A stretch of 64,000 bases of DNA, taken from positions 1 through 64,000 of the forward strand of contig JACESF010000013.1 of the NCBI GenBank assembly GCA_013911975.1. Reading direction: 5' to 3'. A program made the position numbers and the translations under genes. The notes under the pieces were generated by a model that had not been told where the DNA came from, ran no database searches, and worked only from the letters and a program-made list of their open reading frames with translations. This stretch comes from Hyphomicrobiales bacterium (GTDB lineage: Bacteria; Pseudomonadota; Alphaproteobacteria; Rhizobiales; Xanthobacteraceae). Positions 33,205 through 41,965 of the stretch are shown here, one piece after another; positions within the stretch are counted from its first letter, which is position 1; each line of letters begins with the position of its first letter.

Positions 33205-33252
33205 TCCCGCCCACCGCCCGGTCTTCGACCGGAGCCGGGCGGGCCTCCGGGA

Positions 33253-33837
33253 TCAGTCGGCGACCGCGAAGCTGCCGCCCGACAGCACATAGATGGCGCC
33301 CTGGCGGATGGGCACCAGGGCGGCCTCGCCCTGGGGCATGCCCGCCTTGGCGTGCAGCAGCGCGCGGATGACCCCGCCATGGGTGACGACCACCGCATCC
33401 GTGGCGAGCCGGTCGATGGCGGCGCTGGCGCGCGCCATCAGCTCCGCATAGCTCTCCCCGCCGGGCGGCGCGAAATGCCAGGGGTCCTTGTCGCGGGCCA
33501 CCACGTCATTCTCGTAGCGCCGGCGGAGCTGGGGCCAGGTATGGCCTTCCCAGCGGCCGAACGAGAGTTCGCGCAGGTCGTCGTCATGGGCGAAATCCGC
33601 CACCGGCAGGTCCAGCGTGGTGCGCAGGATGCGCATGGTCTCCACCGCCCGTGACAGCGGGCTGGAGACATAGTGCAGGCGGCCGACGCCGCTGCCCACC
33701 ATCTGGTTGAGCACCCGCCCCACCTCGGCCGCCTGGGCGCGGCCCAGCGCGTTGAGGGCGATGTCCCGGCGGCCCTGGAGCCGGCCGGCGATGTTCCAGT
33801 CCGTTTCGCCGTGGCGCACCAGGAACAGGCGTTTCAT
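33253..33837 (-). CDS. Histidine phosphatase family protein
   Basis: The 194-residue protein has the RHG motif near the start (MKRLFLVRHGETDWN) and the second histidine in VVTHGGVIRALL. LSRAVETMRIL and ELSFGRWEGHTW are typical of the cofactor-independent phosphoglycerate-mutase/cobalamin-phosphatase branch. The substrate is unclear. The start ATG overlaps the stop of the secreted-protein gene upstream (ATGA). It has no signal peptide, so it acts in the cytoplasm although its upstream neighbours are secreted. Confidence 0.9.
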   Translation of the reverse strand: MKRLFLVRHGETDWNIAGRLQGRRDIALNALGRAQAAEVGRVLNQMVGSGVGRLHYVSSPLSRAVETMRILRTTLDLPVADFAHDDDLRELSFGRWEGHTWPQLRRRYENDVVARDKDPWHFAPPGGESYAELMARASAAIDRLATDAVVVTHGGVIRALLHAKAGMPQGEAALVPIRQGAIYVLSGGSFAVAD

Positions 33838-34253
33838 CGCGGCGGCAGGGTCAAGGTGTGGGTGTACCATTGGCCGATGGGCGGGTAGGTCACCTTGATG
33901 ACGGCCTGGCCGGAGCCCGTGCCCGTCACAACCGTGCCCCCCATCCTCTGGCCCTGGCAGACGAGATAGCCGTAATCGGTCCCCGTCACCACGAAGGAGC
34001 CGGGGCGGATGGACAGCGTCACGCCCGGCGAGGCGCTGACCACGCTGATGGCGGGCGCGCCGAGATTGCTGCATTGCTGGTTGGCGGTGCCGGCCGCGAA
34101 CAGCACGCCATCGCTGCCCCCGCCGGTATAGAAGTTCACCACATAGGCGTCGGGGTCGTTGTCCATCCAGGCGCAGGCCGGTGCGACGCAGGCCAGCAGG
34201 CCGACGGCCCCGACCGCGGCCCCCATCCCCCTTGATTGCCAGCGTCCCGCCAT
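33834..34253 (-). CDS. Secreted protein of unknown function, tandem duplicate A
   Basis: The 139-residue protein has a signal peptide ending about ACA at residue 28. The mature domain holds paired cysteines in NQQCSNLG and YLVCQGQ and ends VIKVTYPPIGQWYTHTLTLPPR. The upstream gene (34286-34768) encodes the same fold: GSDGVLF/GSGNGILF, PGSFVVTGTD/PGTFVATGTD and the C-terminal VTYP-(P/H)-(I/L)-G-x-WY. I do not recognise the family. It may be a small beta-sandwich exported protein. Confidence 0.82.
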   Translation of the reverse strand: MAGRWQSRGMGAAVGAVGLLACVAPACAWMDNDPDAYVVNFYTGGGSDGVLFAAGTANQQCSNLGAPAISVVSASPGVTLSIRPGSFVVTGTDYGYLVCQGQRMGGTVVTGTGSGQAVIKVTYPPIGQWYTHTLTLPPR

Positions 34254-34285
34254 CCGGTTCTCCCCTCCCGCCGGCGCCGCCGGGC

Positions 34286-34768
34286 CTACCTGCCCGGCAC
34301 CTCGATCCTATGATCATACCACGCGCCGAGATGCGGGTAGGTCACGCGCACCACGAGGCTCATGCCGCCCTTGGGCGGACGCCCCACGAGCCGCACCACG
34401 GCGCCGCTTACCGGGCGGCCGAGGCAGAAGGTGGAGCCCGCGTCCGTGCCGGTGGCGACGAACGTGCCGGGCACGATGGCCACCTTGCCCTGCGCCGGCG
34501 GCTTCACCAGCGTGATGACCGGGCGCTGTTCCGCCTGGCAGAGGAAATCCACCGTCGCCGCGCCGAACAGGATGCCGTTGCCCGAGCCGGTCATGTACGC
34601 GATCCGCGATTCGGACGGCGTCACATAGTTCGGGAAGATCGCGCCGCCGGGGCCGAAGACCCGGTCGCGCAGGGGATATTCCTGGAAGCTGGGCGGGCTC
34701 TGGGCCAAGGCGGAGCCCGCGCCGAGGGCGAGCAGCGCTGCGACGAGAGCGGTCTTCAGGCAGCGCAT
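34286..34768 (-). CDS. Secreted protein of unknown function, tandem duplicate B
   Basis: The 160-residue paralogue of the next gene starts MRCLKTALVAALLALGAGSA, a signal peptide cleaved at ALA. It shares the paired cysteines (DFLCQAEQ, STFCLGRP), PGTFVATGTD, and the final VTYPHLGAWYDHRIEVPGR. It has a longer N-terminal arm (PPSFQEYPLRDRVFGPGG) than duplicate A. It lies 13 bp downstream of the fabI stop and 32 bp upstream of duplicate A, so fabI, the two duplicates and the phosphatase gene may form one transcript. Confidence 0.82.
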   Translation of the reverse strand: MRCLKTALVAALLALGAGSALAQSPPSFQEYPLRDRVFGPGGAIFPNYVTPSESRIAYMTGSGNGILFGAATVDFLCQAEQRPVITLVKPPAQGKVAIVPGTFVATGTDAGSTFCLGRPVSGAVVRLVGRPPKGGMSLVVRVTYPHLGAWYDHRIEVPGR

Positions 34769-34781
34769 GGTCGGGCCTCCG

Positions 34782-35609
34782 TCAGTCGCGCACCAGCGCC
34801 AGGTCCGGCGCGTCGGGGTGCTTCATGCCGACGATATGATAGCCCGCATCCACATGATGTACCTCGCCCGTCACACCTCGTGAGAGATCGGACAGGAGAT
34901 ACACGCCGGTGTCGCCCACTTCCTCGGTGGTGACGGTGCGGCGCAGCGGCGAATTCAGCTCGTTCCACTTGAGGATATAGCGGAAATCGCCGATGCCCGA
35001 GGCCGCCAGGGTCTTGATGGGCCCGGCCGAGATGGCGTTGACGCGGATGTTCTTGGGGCCGAGGTCGGCGGCAAGATAGCGCACGCTCGCCTCGAGCGCG
35101 GCCTTGGCGACGCCCATGACGTTGTAGTGCGGCATCCACTTCTCGGCGCCGTAATAGGTCAGCGTCAGCAGCGCGCCGCCGTCGGTCATCAGCTTCTCCG
35201 CGCGCTGAGCCAGCGCGGCGAAGGAGAAGCAGGAGATGAGCATGGTCTTGGAGAAATTGTCCGCCGTGGTGTCCACGTAGCGGCCGTCCAGCTCGTCCTT
35301 GTTGGAGAAGGCGATGGCATGGACCAGGAAGTCCAGCTTGCCGAACAGCTTCTCCGTCTCCGCGAAGACCGCGTCCATGGTGGCGGGCTCGGTGACGTCG
35401 CAATGGCCCACCAGGTGGGCGCCGAGTTCGTTCGCCAGCGGCTCCACCCGCTTCTTCAGCGCCTCGCCCTGATAGGTGAGGGCGATTTCCGCGCCCTGGG
35501 CGCGCGCCGACTTGGCGATGCCGTAGGCGATGGAGCGGTTGTTGGCGATGCCGAGGATCAGCCCGCGCTTTCCCGTCATGAGATTGCCGGTGCTGCCGTG
35601 GTTCGCCAT
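34782..35609 (-). CDS. fabI: Enoyl-ACP reductase, NADH-dependent
   Basis: The 275-residue FabI reduces the enoyl-ACP double bond in fatty acid elongation. The motifs are GKRGLILGIANNRSIAYGI for the nucleotide, CDV, HAIAF and the catalytic YNVMGVAK (Tyr with Lys seven residues on). The ATG at 35609 follows AGGAGT with eight bases between, so I prefer it to the upstream ATG at 35633. The C-terminal tail HPDAPDLALVRD extends slightly past the normal end. It is divergent from tRNA-Pro. Confidence 0.95.
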   Translation of the reverse strand: MANHGSTGNLMTGKRGLILGIANNRSIAYGIAKSARAQGAEIALTYQGEALKKRVEPLANELGAHLVGHCDVTEPATMDAVFAETEKLFGKLDFLVHAIAFSNKDELDGRYVDTTADNFSKTMLISCFSFAALAQRAEKLMTDGGALLTLTYYGAEKWMPHYNVMGVAKAALEASVRYLAADLGPKNIRVNAISAGPIKTLAASGIGDFRYILKWNELNSPLRRTVTTEEVGDTGVYLLSDLSRGVTGEVHHVDAGYHIVGMKHPDAPDLALVRD

Positions 35610-35754
35610 TTGCCTGAACTCCTGAAATTCCATTCCGCCCGCAACGGGGGGCGCGGCCTCCTATCGCATGCGGGCGATGGGGGTTCAAGCGAGCGCATGC
35701 AAGAACGGCCTTGCCTCCCTGCCGGAGCGCATGCTAGAGGCTCCGACCTCGGTT

Positions 35755-35831
35755 CGGAGTGTAGCGCAGTCTGGTAGCGCACCACGTTCGGGACGTGGGG
35801 GTCGCAGGTTCAAATCCTGCCACTCCGACCA
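35755..35831 (+). tRNA. tRNA-Pro (anticodon CGG)
   Basis: The 77-nt molecule folds as a cloverleaf. The acceptor is CGGAGTG/CACTCCG, the anticodon stem CCACG/CGTGG encloses TTCGGGA, which gives anticodon CGG, and the T-arm is GCAGG-TTCAAAT-CCTGC. The 3' CCA is encoded. Confidence 0.96.
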
Positions 35832-35953
35832 TTCCAGACGCCCTCAGCGGCGTCCCCCCTGTCCCCCCGCAGAACCCGATTCCAAGCAGACGCCACCGGC
35901 GCGGCCGCACGCCCCCATGGCGCGATTCGCCGCGCCGAATCGGCCGCGAATCA

Positions 35954-35980
35954 AAAGGGCGCCCCGGAGGGCGCCCTTGC
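35954..35980 (-). terminator. Stem-loop at 3' end of the chemotaxis receptor gene
   Basis: AAGGGCGCC and GGCGCCCTT form the stem around a CTCCGG-like loop; read on the minus strand it runs into TTTTG. It lies about 20 bp after the receptor stop. Confidence 0.6.
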
Positions 35981-36001
35981 TGCGTGATTCGCGGGCCGTG
36001 C

Positions 36002-38065
36002 TCAGGCGGCGCGGATCCGGGTCACGAAGCTGTCGGTGGCGTTCCGCAGGTCGGAAGACGTCCGGGACAGTTCGGACGAGGCTTCCAGAAGCTGGCTCGC
36101 CGCGCTGCCGGTCTCGGCGGCGGTGCGCGACACTTCCGCCATGTTGCTGGTGGCACCGCGTGCGCCGTCGGACGCCCGGGAGATGGAATGGGCGATCTCC
36201 TGGGTGGCGGCGGACTGCTGGGAGACCGCCGAGGCGATGGAACCGGCGATCTCGCTGATCTCGCCGATGGTCTCTGCGATGTCCGAGATGGCCTTCACGG
36301 CGTCGTCTGTGGCGCTTTGCACGGTGGAGATCTGGGCCTCGATCTCGGCGGTGGCCTTGGCGGTCTGGTCCGCCAGATTCTTCACTTCGCTGGCCACGAC
36401 CGCGAAGCCGCGCCCCGCCTCGCCCGCACGCGCCGCCTCGATGGTGGCGTTGAGGGCCAGCAGGTTGGTCTGGCCGGCGATGTTGGTGATGAGGCTCAGG
36501 ATGTCGCCGATGCGCCGCGCGGCCTCCAGGAGGCGGGTGATCTTGCCCGCCGCGTCGTTCGCTTCCTGCACCGCCACCCCGGCGATGCGGGTGGATTCCT
36601 CCACCTGGGTGCCGATCTGGTCCACGGACGCGGAAAGTTCCTCGGCGGCGGCGGCCACGGTCTCCACCATGGTGGCGGCCATCTGGGCCGCTTCGGAGGC
36701 CTCGCCGGAGCGGTGGGAGGTGCTTTCCGCCATCCCGGCCATGGCGCGGGCCGAGGCCTGGAGTTCCTCGGATGTCGCGGAGACGGCGCCCGCGATGCGG
36801 CCCACCGCGCGGTCCAACTCGTCCGCCACGTCCTGGAAGGCGGTGCGCCGTTCCACTTCCATCTTCTCGCGCATGGCGCCCTGCTCGGCCTGGAGGCGCA
36901 CCATCTCGATGGAATTGTTGCGCAGCACTTCCACGGCGCGGGCGATCTCGCCGATCTCGTCCTTTCGCGCGAGGCCCACCACGTTCACGTCCAGGACGCC
37001 CTGGGCGATCTTCTCGATGTCGACCGCCATGACGCGGATGGGCTGCACCACCCGGCGCGTGATGAAGATGGCGAACCCGACCACCACCAGCAGGATGACG
37101 GTGCACAGGACCATGGCGCCGATGAAGCCGGTGCGGGCCTGGGCCATGTGCTCGTCGGACATGGCGTCGGCGGCGGTGAAGGCGGCGTCGCGCGGCGCCA
37201 GGGCCGCCACCAGGGCCGGGCGCACCCGGGCGCGCCACGCATCCACGGTGAAGGCCGGCTTGCCGTTGAGGGCGCCCTGGAAGGCCGCGAGGCTTTCCGC
37301 GCCGAGGCCGGTCATGAATTCCGCCTTCGCGCGCTCCGCCGCCGCCTCGATGCCGGGCAGGTCGCGCAGCTCGCTCACCGCGTGCTCCAGCATGGACCAC
37401 AGCGCGCGGATCTGCCCCTCATACATGTAGAACTGCTCCACCTGCGCGGGCGTGATGGGCTTCTGATTGCCGAAATAGGTGGTGAGCATCGTCGAGCGGC
37501 GCCCGCCGATGTCGCGCATCATGAGGGAGAGCCGCGCCATGGCCGCGAGGCGGCCGATCTCGGCATTGTTGTCGCTGACCCGCAGTTCGAGCGTGTCGGA
37601 CAGGCGGCTCACCGCCGCCAGGAGATTGGTGGTGTCCGTGATGTAGCGCGCGGCGGCATCGGGCGCGCGCTGGGCCAGCGGCTTCACGATCTGCGCGTCG
37701 GCCTGGGTCCGGGCCGCCTTCACGCCCGCGACGATCTTGGCGAACGCCTCGTCCACCATCTTGGCGTCGGCTCCGTCCAGCGCGGACTTCGTGGCCGCAA
37801 TGGCGGCGAGGGATTCATCGGCCCGGGTCGTCGGCGGCTTGGCCGCCGCTGCAGTCTCGCTGAGGAGGAGCTGGTTGTAGTCGCCCCGCTCCACGGACAG
37901 GCGCTCGCTCAGATAGGCAAGGTTCGCCAGGACTTCCATCAGTTCCTGGGCCGCCGTCGCCTGCTGCCATTTGCGCCATTCGCCGATGGCGAACACCACG
38001 CCGCCGGCCATGGCCACCGCGCCGATGAGGGAGATCGAAAGAAGAAAAAGGCCGCGAACGCGCAT
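36002..38065 (-). CDS. Methyl-accepting chemotaxis protein
   Basis: The 687-residue receptor has a first membrane segment ([21 protein letters not shown]), a long helical sensor region (about 35-340), and a second membrane segment ([20 protein letters not shown]). A HAMP domain and a signalling domain follow. The signalling tip is [20 protein letters not shown], with [20 protein letters not shown] beyond it. The ORF in the track starts at a TTG; ATG 38065 after GAGGGG is better. The ligand is not known. The protein ends RIRAA, without a CheB/CheR pentapeptide. Confidence 0.94.
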   Translation of the reverse strand: MRVRGLFLLSISLIGAVAMAGGVVFAIGEWRKWQQATAAQELMEVLANLAYLSERLSVERGDYNQLLLSETAAAAKPPTTRADESLAAIAATKSALDGADAKMVDEAFAKIVAGVKAARTQADAQIVKPLAQRAPDAAARYITDTTNLLAAVSRLSDTLELRVSDNNAEIGRLAAMARLSLMMRDIGGRRSTMLTTYFGNQKPITPAQVEQFYMYEGQIRALWSMLEHAVSELRDLPGIEAAAERAKAEFMTGLGAESLAAFQGALNGKPAFTVDAWRARVRPALVAALAPRDAAFTAADAMSDEHMAQARTGFIGAMVLCTVILLVVVGFAIFITRRVVQPIRVMAVDIEKIAQGVLDVNVVGLARKDEIGEIARAVEVLRNNSIEMVRLQAEQGAMREKMEVERRTAFQDVADELDRAVGRIAGAVSATSEELQASARAMAGMAESTSHRSGEASEAAQMAATMVETVAAAAEELSASVDQIGTQVEESTRIAGVAVQEANDAAGKITRLLEAARRIGDILSLITNIAGQTNLLALNATIEAARAGEAGRGFAVVASEVKNLADQTAKATAEIEAQISTVQSATDDAVKAISDIAETIGEISEIAGSIASAVSQQSAATQEIAHSISRASDGARGATSNMAEVSRTAAETGSAASQLLEASSELSRTSSDLRNATDSFVTRIRAA

Positions 38066-38171
38066 CTGGAGCCCCTCGCCCGAACGGGCATGCCGAAACC
38101 TCAAGAGCGCTAAAATCGATGGCTTGCGCGGGGCTTGAGCAGGCGCGGCGCGGGGCGGGGCGCCGAAGACA

Positions 38172-38208
38172 AACCAAAGAAAAACCCGCCCGGATGTGCC
38201 GGGCGGGT
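38172..38208 (-). terminator. Rho-independent terminator of the leftward secreted-protein gene
   Basis: On the minus strand ACCCGCCCGG and CCGGGCGGGT form a ten-pair stem around CACAT, followed by TTTTCTTT. It ends the 38229-38762 transcript before the chemotaxis receptor gene. Confidence 0.9.
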
Positions 38209-38228
38209 CGAAACGTCACGGGGCGATC

Positions 38229-38762
38229 TCACCAGCCGCAGTGCAGGCCGCCATAGGGGCCGCGCCAGCAATGGCCGCCATAGCCCGGCCCCACCCACCA
38301 ATCGATGAACAGGCTCGCCGCCTGGCCGGACACCGGCGCCTCGGGGCTGAGGACCTTGATGGTGTAGGTGAGCGTGTCGCCGGACAGGACCGGGTCGGTC
38401 AGTTCCACCACCGACACCTTGGAGGTGCCGTCCTTGGTCACCGAGAGGGTGGCGTTGGGCGGATCCTTCTGGAAATTGTCCTTCCCCTGGTTCCAGAAGC
38501 TGACGAATTTCGGGGTGGCCGTGTCGCCGGTCATGCGCTCGGGGCGGTCCGAGAACATCACCGTCTGGGGCGAGACGCCCTTCAGCACCAGCTTGTTGCC
38601 GTCGACGGTCGCGGAATCCGCGGTCTGGACGAACAGCCAGTTGGCCGCCGGCATGGGGACCGACGCCGTGGGATTGTCGGCCGCCATGGCCGGCACGGCG
38701 GCGGCCAGGGTGCCTGCGATCAGGGCTGCACTCAACCAAGTCTTGCTCAATGAAGTCTTCAT
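38229..38762 (-). CDS. Secreted protein of unknown function
   Basis: The 177-residue protein has a signal peptide (about 1-27, ending AMA). The mature part includes the motif VMFSDRPERMTGD, also seen in a family of small exported proteins of unknown role, and a glycine/tryptophan-rich tail (WWVGPGYGGHCWRGPYGGLHCGW) with two cysteines and two histidines that might bind metal. A GGGAGG stands just before ATG 38762. It is a single-gene transcript, closed by a strong terminator. Confidence 0.82.
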   Translation of the reverse strand: MKTSLSKTWLSAALIAGTLAAAVPAMAADNPTASVPMPAANWLFVQTADSATVDGNKLVLKGVSPQTVMFSDRPERMTGDTATPKFVSFWNQGKDNFQKDPPNATLSVTKDGTSKVSVVELTDPVLSGDTLTYTIKVLSPEAPVSGQAASLFIDWWVGPGYGGHCWRGPYGGLHCGW

Positions 38763-38894
38763 GGGAGCCTCCCACTGTCTTTTGACGGGGCGGACCCTAG
38801 CAGGCTCCCAATAAAAGAAAATATCTGAAACCCTCTATTGCAGTAATTTAAGATGGCGCATGAACGTTGCGTAATGTTCGTCCGTCCGAATGCT

Positions 38895-40040
38895 TTATGC
38901 CTGCCGCTTGAGGAGGATGGCGGCGAGGGCGAACGCGCCGCAGGCGATGGCCGCCACATAGGCCAGGCCGTGCACGAAGACCTGCATGGCAAGCCCGGCC
39001 GCCAGCGGCCCCACCAGGGCGCCGCCGCCCCAGACGAGGCCCATGACCGCGTAGATGCCCACCAGTTCGCCGCCCTTGAAGCGCGAGCCCACGACCGTGA
39101 GCATGATGGTGGCGACGCCCACGAACGAGCCGCCCCACACGAACAGCAGGCTGTAGGCCGCCCATTCATGGCCCATGGTGAACGGCCACAGCACGGCGCC
39201 GAGGGTGGCGATGACTGCCAGGATGATCACCAGCCGGCGGCGGTCCATCTTGTCGCCCAGCCAGCCGATGGGAAGCTGGAGCAGGATGGCGCCCACCATC
39301 ATGCAGGTGATGAGGCGGGTGGCGTCGCCCTCGCTCCAGCCCACGTTCACCGCATAGATGGCGAGGAAGGACAGGCCCGCCGCCTCCAGCGCCGCGTTCA
39401 GCAGCGTGGCCGACAAGGCGAGGGGGGCGAGGCGCATGTAATGGACGGGGCTCGAATGGGACGGCTCCTCGAACACCGGCGCCTGCACCTTGGGGGAGGC
39501 GATGAACAGGGCGGAGAACAGCGCAAGGCCCGCACCGACGGCGTAGGGCAGGATGCCGGACGTGCCGATCAGCGACAGGATCAGCGGCCCCATGGCGAAG
39601 CCCACCGACAGCGCGGCGGTGTAGGTCGCCATGGCGCGGGCGCGGGTTTCCTCGGTGCTGAGGCTGTTGATCCAGGTCTCGGAGAGCACGAACAGCGTCT
39701 CGGAGGCGGCGCCCAGCAGGAAGCGCAGGGGGAACCAGAGCCAGACCACGGGCATGAGCGGGAAGCCCATGAGCGTGACGGCGGCGAGCGCGAGCGCCGT
39801 GAGGATCAGCTTGCGCGCGCCGAACAGGGCGACGATGCGGGGCAGCACCATGGCGGTGGCGAGGATGCCCACCGCATGCATGGCGGCGTTGGCGCCGATG
39901 GCGGCCTCGCTCAGGCCCTTCTCCGCCAGGTCCAGCGCGATGAGCGCGGCGCTGAGGCTGTAGGTGAGGCCGAACATCATCGCGGTGGCGATGACGGCTC
40001 CCCGGGACAGGAGATTCGAGCCGGAGGTCATCGCGGTCAC
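38895..40040 (-). CDS. Major facilitator superfamily transporter
   Basis: The 381-residue protein has about 12 membrane spans. LIGWLGDKMDRRRL is close to the usual MFS loop 2-3 motif, though it lies after the middle of the protein. The substrate is unknown. I start at GTG 40040: it overlaps the stop of the upstream HdeD-like gene as GTGA and has AAGGAA upstream; an ATG at 40031 is a second choice. The long ORF in the track that starts at 40286 is not credible. Coupling suggests that it works with the membrane protein encoded upstream. Confidence 0.88.
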   Translation of the reverse strand: MTAMTSGSNLLSRGAVIATAMMFGLTYSLSAALIALDLAEKGLSEAAIGANAAMHAVGILATAMVLPRIVALFGARKLILTALALAAVTLMGFPLMPVVWLWFPLRFLLGAASETLFVLSETWINSLSTEETRARAMATYTAALSVGFAMGPLILSLIGTSGILPYAVGAGLALFSALFIASPKVQAPVFEEPSHSSPVHYMRLAPLALSATLLNAALEAAGLSFLAIYAVNVGWSEGDATRLITCMMVGAILLQLPIGWLGDKMDRRRLVIILAVIATLGAVLWPFTMGHEWAAYSLLFVWGGSFVGVATIMLTVVGSRFKGGELVGIYAVMGLVWGGGALVGPLAAGLAMQVFVHGLAYVAAIACGAFALAAILLKRQA

Positions 40041-41410
40041 GGCGCTGTTTCCTTGCTGGGAGAGGGAAGGGGCTCGGAGTAGGTGTCGTCGCGCGGGGCG
40101 TCGGAGCCGCGCAGGATGCGGCCGAACATGTGGAAGGCGCCGCGCAGGCGGTCCATCCAGGTCAGGTCCTGGCGCTCCACGATGCGGTGCAGGGCGCGGG
40201 CATAGTCGAGCGCGTAGCCCGGCGTCCAGGTCATGGTCTCCGCGCGCTGGCGCAGCAGCACCGCGACCCAGAGGTCCGGGTTGCACAGCAGGCGGATGAG
40301 GCGCGCCCAGGGATAGTTCGAGGCGAGCGAGCCCTCCAGCGCCGCGTCAAGCGCGGAAGCGACCGCCACCGAGCAGTTTCGGTTGGTGAGGTTGTAGGTG
40401 TTGTCCTGCCGGTAGCCCGCCCAGAAGGCGCGCAGGCGCCGCAGGCTGTAATTGCGGAACACGACGCTGGAATCCGCCTCGCACCAGCCCGCGACTTCCT
40501 CCTCATAGGACGGCTGCAGGCGGCCCGGCATGTCGTTTTCCTTCGTGGCCCGGAACATGGCCATGAAGTCCCCGGACGAGCGGTCGATCTCCACCGCGGG
40601 ATAGTGGCTGATATAGACGCCCGGCGCCTGGAGCGCGGCGTGGCCGGTGGAGATGACGCCGTTCTTGTCCACGGCGGCGATGTAGCGGTCCAGCAGCGGG
40701 CGGCGCTGGGAGACGTCGGCGGAGCCCACCGGCGTCCAGACGCGCACGATCATGGGCGCCTCGGGCTTCGGCTCGTCCTCGAGGCCGATCAGCACGGGCG
40801 CGTTGTCGTACCATTGCCGCTTGCCGAACATGGGCAGGGCGAGGATCGCGACTTCCGGCTCCAGGCTCTTCAGGGAGAAGCTCATGCGCAGGAGCACCCA
40901 GCCGGACAGCATGAGGCTGAGGCTCACGCAGAACGGGATGTTCTTCTCGCGCGGGATGGGCCAGTCGCTGATGATCAGCGCGGCAAGCGCGAATTCCAGC
41001 AGGCCGAATGCCACCACCGACTTCCACGCCGCATAGCGCAGGGCATTAGCGGTGAGGATGCGCAGGATGCCGTCCACGATGAAGGCGGCCGCGAACAGGC
41101 TGGTGACCGCCAGGTCGTTGCGCACCGGGAAGTCCAGGATCAGCGCGGCGAACAGCAGCAGCACCAGCGCGCGGATCAGCGTGAGCCAGCTCTTGACGCC
41201 GCCCGCGACGGAGGAGAAGGCGAGCGCGGCCTGGATGACGAAGATCACGCCGAACGCCTGGGTGGCAAACAGCGTCACGCCGTCGGCCGCATCGACAAAG
41301 ATCATCATGCCGATGAGGGTGAGGACGGCGCCCAGGGCGGCGACCACATACCAGCGGCGGCGAAGGGAATCGGAACCGATCAGAAGAAAGGCAAGCTGCC
41401 CCACCGGCAT
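40037..41410 (-). CDS. HdeD-like membrane protein with C-terminal cysteine-containing domain
   Basis: The 457-residue protein has about six hydrophobic segments in the first 180 residues, resembling the HdeD/DUF308 family (ALAFSSVAGGVKSWLTLI, LVLLLFAALILDFPVRNDL). The remainder is soluble and contains a segment YNLTNRNCSVAVASALDAAL, where an NCS motif suggests a papain- or NlpC-like active cysteine, and a histidine in ISTGHAALQAPGVYISHYP. No such catalytic function has been shown. The start is the ATG at 41410; the track's ORF begins one codon earlier at a TTG. It is coupled to the MFS gene. Confidence 0.72.
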   Translation of the reverse strand: MPVGQLAFLLIGSDSLRRRWYVVAALGAVLTLIGMMIFVDAADGVTLFATQAFGVIFVIQAALAFSSVAGGVKSWLTLIRALVLLLFAALILDFPVRNDLAVTSLFAAAFIVDGILRILTANALRYAAWKSVVAFGLLEFALAALIISDWPIPREKNIPFCVSLSLMLSGWVLLRMSFSLKSLEPEVAILALPMFGKRQWYDNAPVLIGLEDEPKPEAPMIVRVWTPVGSADVSQRRPLLDRYIAAVDKNGVISTGHAALQAPGVYISHYPAVEIDRSSGDFMAMFRATKENDMPGRLQPSYEEEVAGWCEADSSVVFRNYSLRRLRAFWAGYRQDNTYNLTNRNCSVAVASALDAALEGSLASNYPWARLIRLLCNPDLWVAVLLRQRAETMTWTPGYALDYARALHRIVERQDLTWMDRLRGAFHMFGRILRGSDAPRDDTYSEPLPSPSKETAP

Positions 41411-41668
41411 CAATCCTCAAAACGTTGATCGCCTTCCTAATTCAACTCGCAGATTCGGCCAAGTGTCCAAGCGTTGCTGGGGCTCTGGAAATATTGCGAA
41501 AGAAACAGCAAGACGGGGTGTTGATGCCCCGCGTGTTTGCGGACCGGGCGAAGTCGGCCGCGCAGGGGTGCGCAGTCGGCGCCATGTCCTTCCGTGCCGC
41601 CTGCCGCCGGAACAGGGGCGCCCGTCCGGCGGTTACTTGCGCGGACACGATATTCCAAGGAGGAGCAC

Positions 41669-41914
41669 ATGGCGGCACCGGACATGGAACGGCTGAAGGC
41701 CGACGCGACGGGCAATACCGGCCTCAGCGAGGTGTTGGAGCGGGCGGTCGAGGACTTTGCAAGCACGCAGGATGCGGTGGAATTCCTGGCGAGCAGGGGG
41801 TTCGAGGTCTCCGCGCGGGAATTGTCGCAGACCGCCGCCGAGGAGGCGCAGGAGGCGGCTCCGGAGGGAGAGGGCGGCTATCAGGCCCTGATGCGGTTCG
41901 TCGCGAGCCATTGA
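41669..41914 (+). CDS. Nif11-like small protein, possible leader peptide
   Basis: The 81-residue protein starts at ATG 41669 right after AGGAGGAG. The first 55 residues fit the Nif11-like leader (MERLKADATGN, then SEVLERAVEDFASTQDAVEFLASRGFEVSARELSQ). It ends GEGG-YQALMRFVASH, so a Gly-Gly pair at 69-70 would release an 11-residue tail. Nif11-type leaders occur in natural-product precursors and as orphan Nif11 proteins in nitrogen fixers. No maturation enzyme gene is recognised beside it. A bidirectional terminator follows 18 bp after the stop. Confidence 0.7.
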   Translation: MAAPDMERLKADATGNTGLSEVLERAVEDFASTQDAVEFLASRGFEVSARELSQTAAEEAQEAAPEGEGGYQALMRFVASH

Positions 41915-41931
41915 GCCGCGCACCCATGCGG

Positions 41932-41962
41932 AAAGGCCCGGGCAGCGCGGCCCGGGCCTTTT
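41932..41962. terminator. Bidirectional terminator between the Nif11-like gene and mgtE
   Basis: AAGGCCCGGGC and GCCCGGGCCTT form an eleven-pair stem around AGCGCG, with TTTT on the plus strand and TTT on the minus strand. It serves both convergent genes. Confidence 0.85.
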
Positions 41963-41965
41963 GCG

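Noticed and set aside
38066-38104. Longer start of the chemotaxis receptor at a TTG
   Set aside because: The TTG has no ribosome site, while ATG 38065 has GAGGGG upstream and leads straight into the membrane segment.
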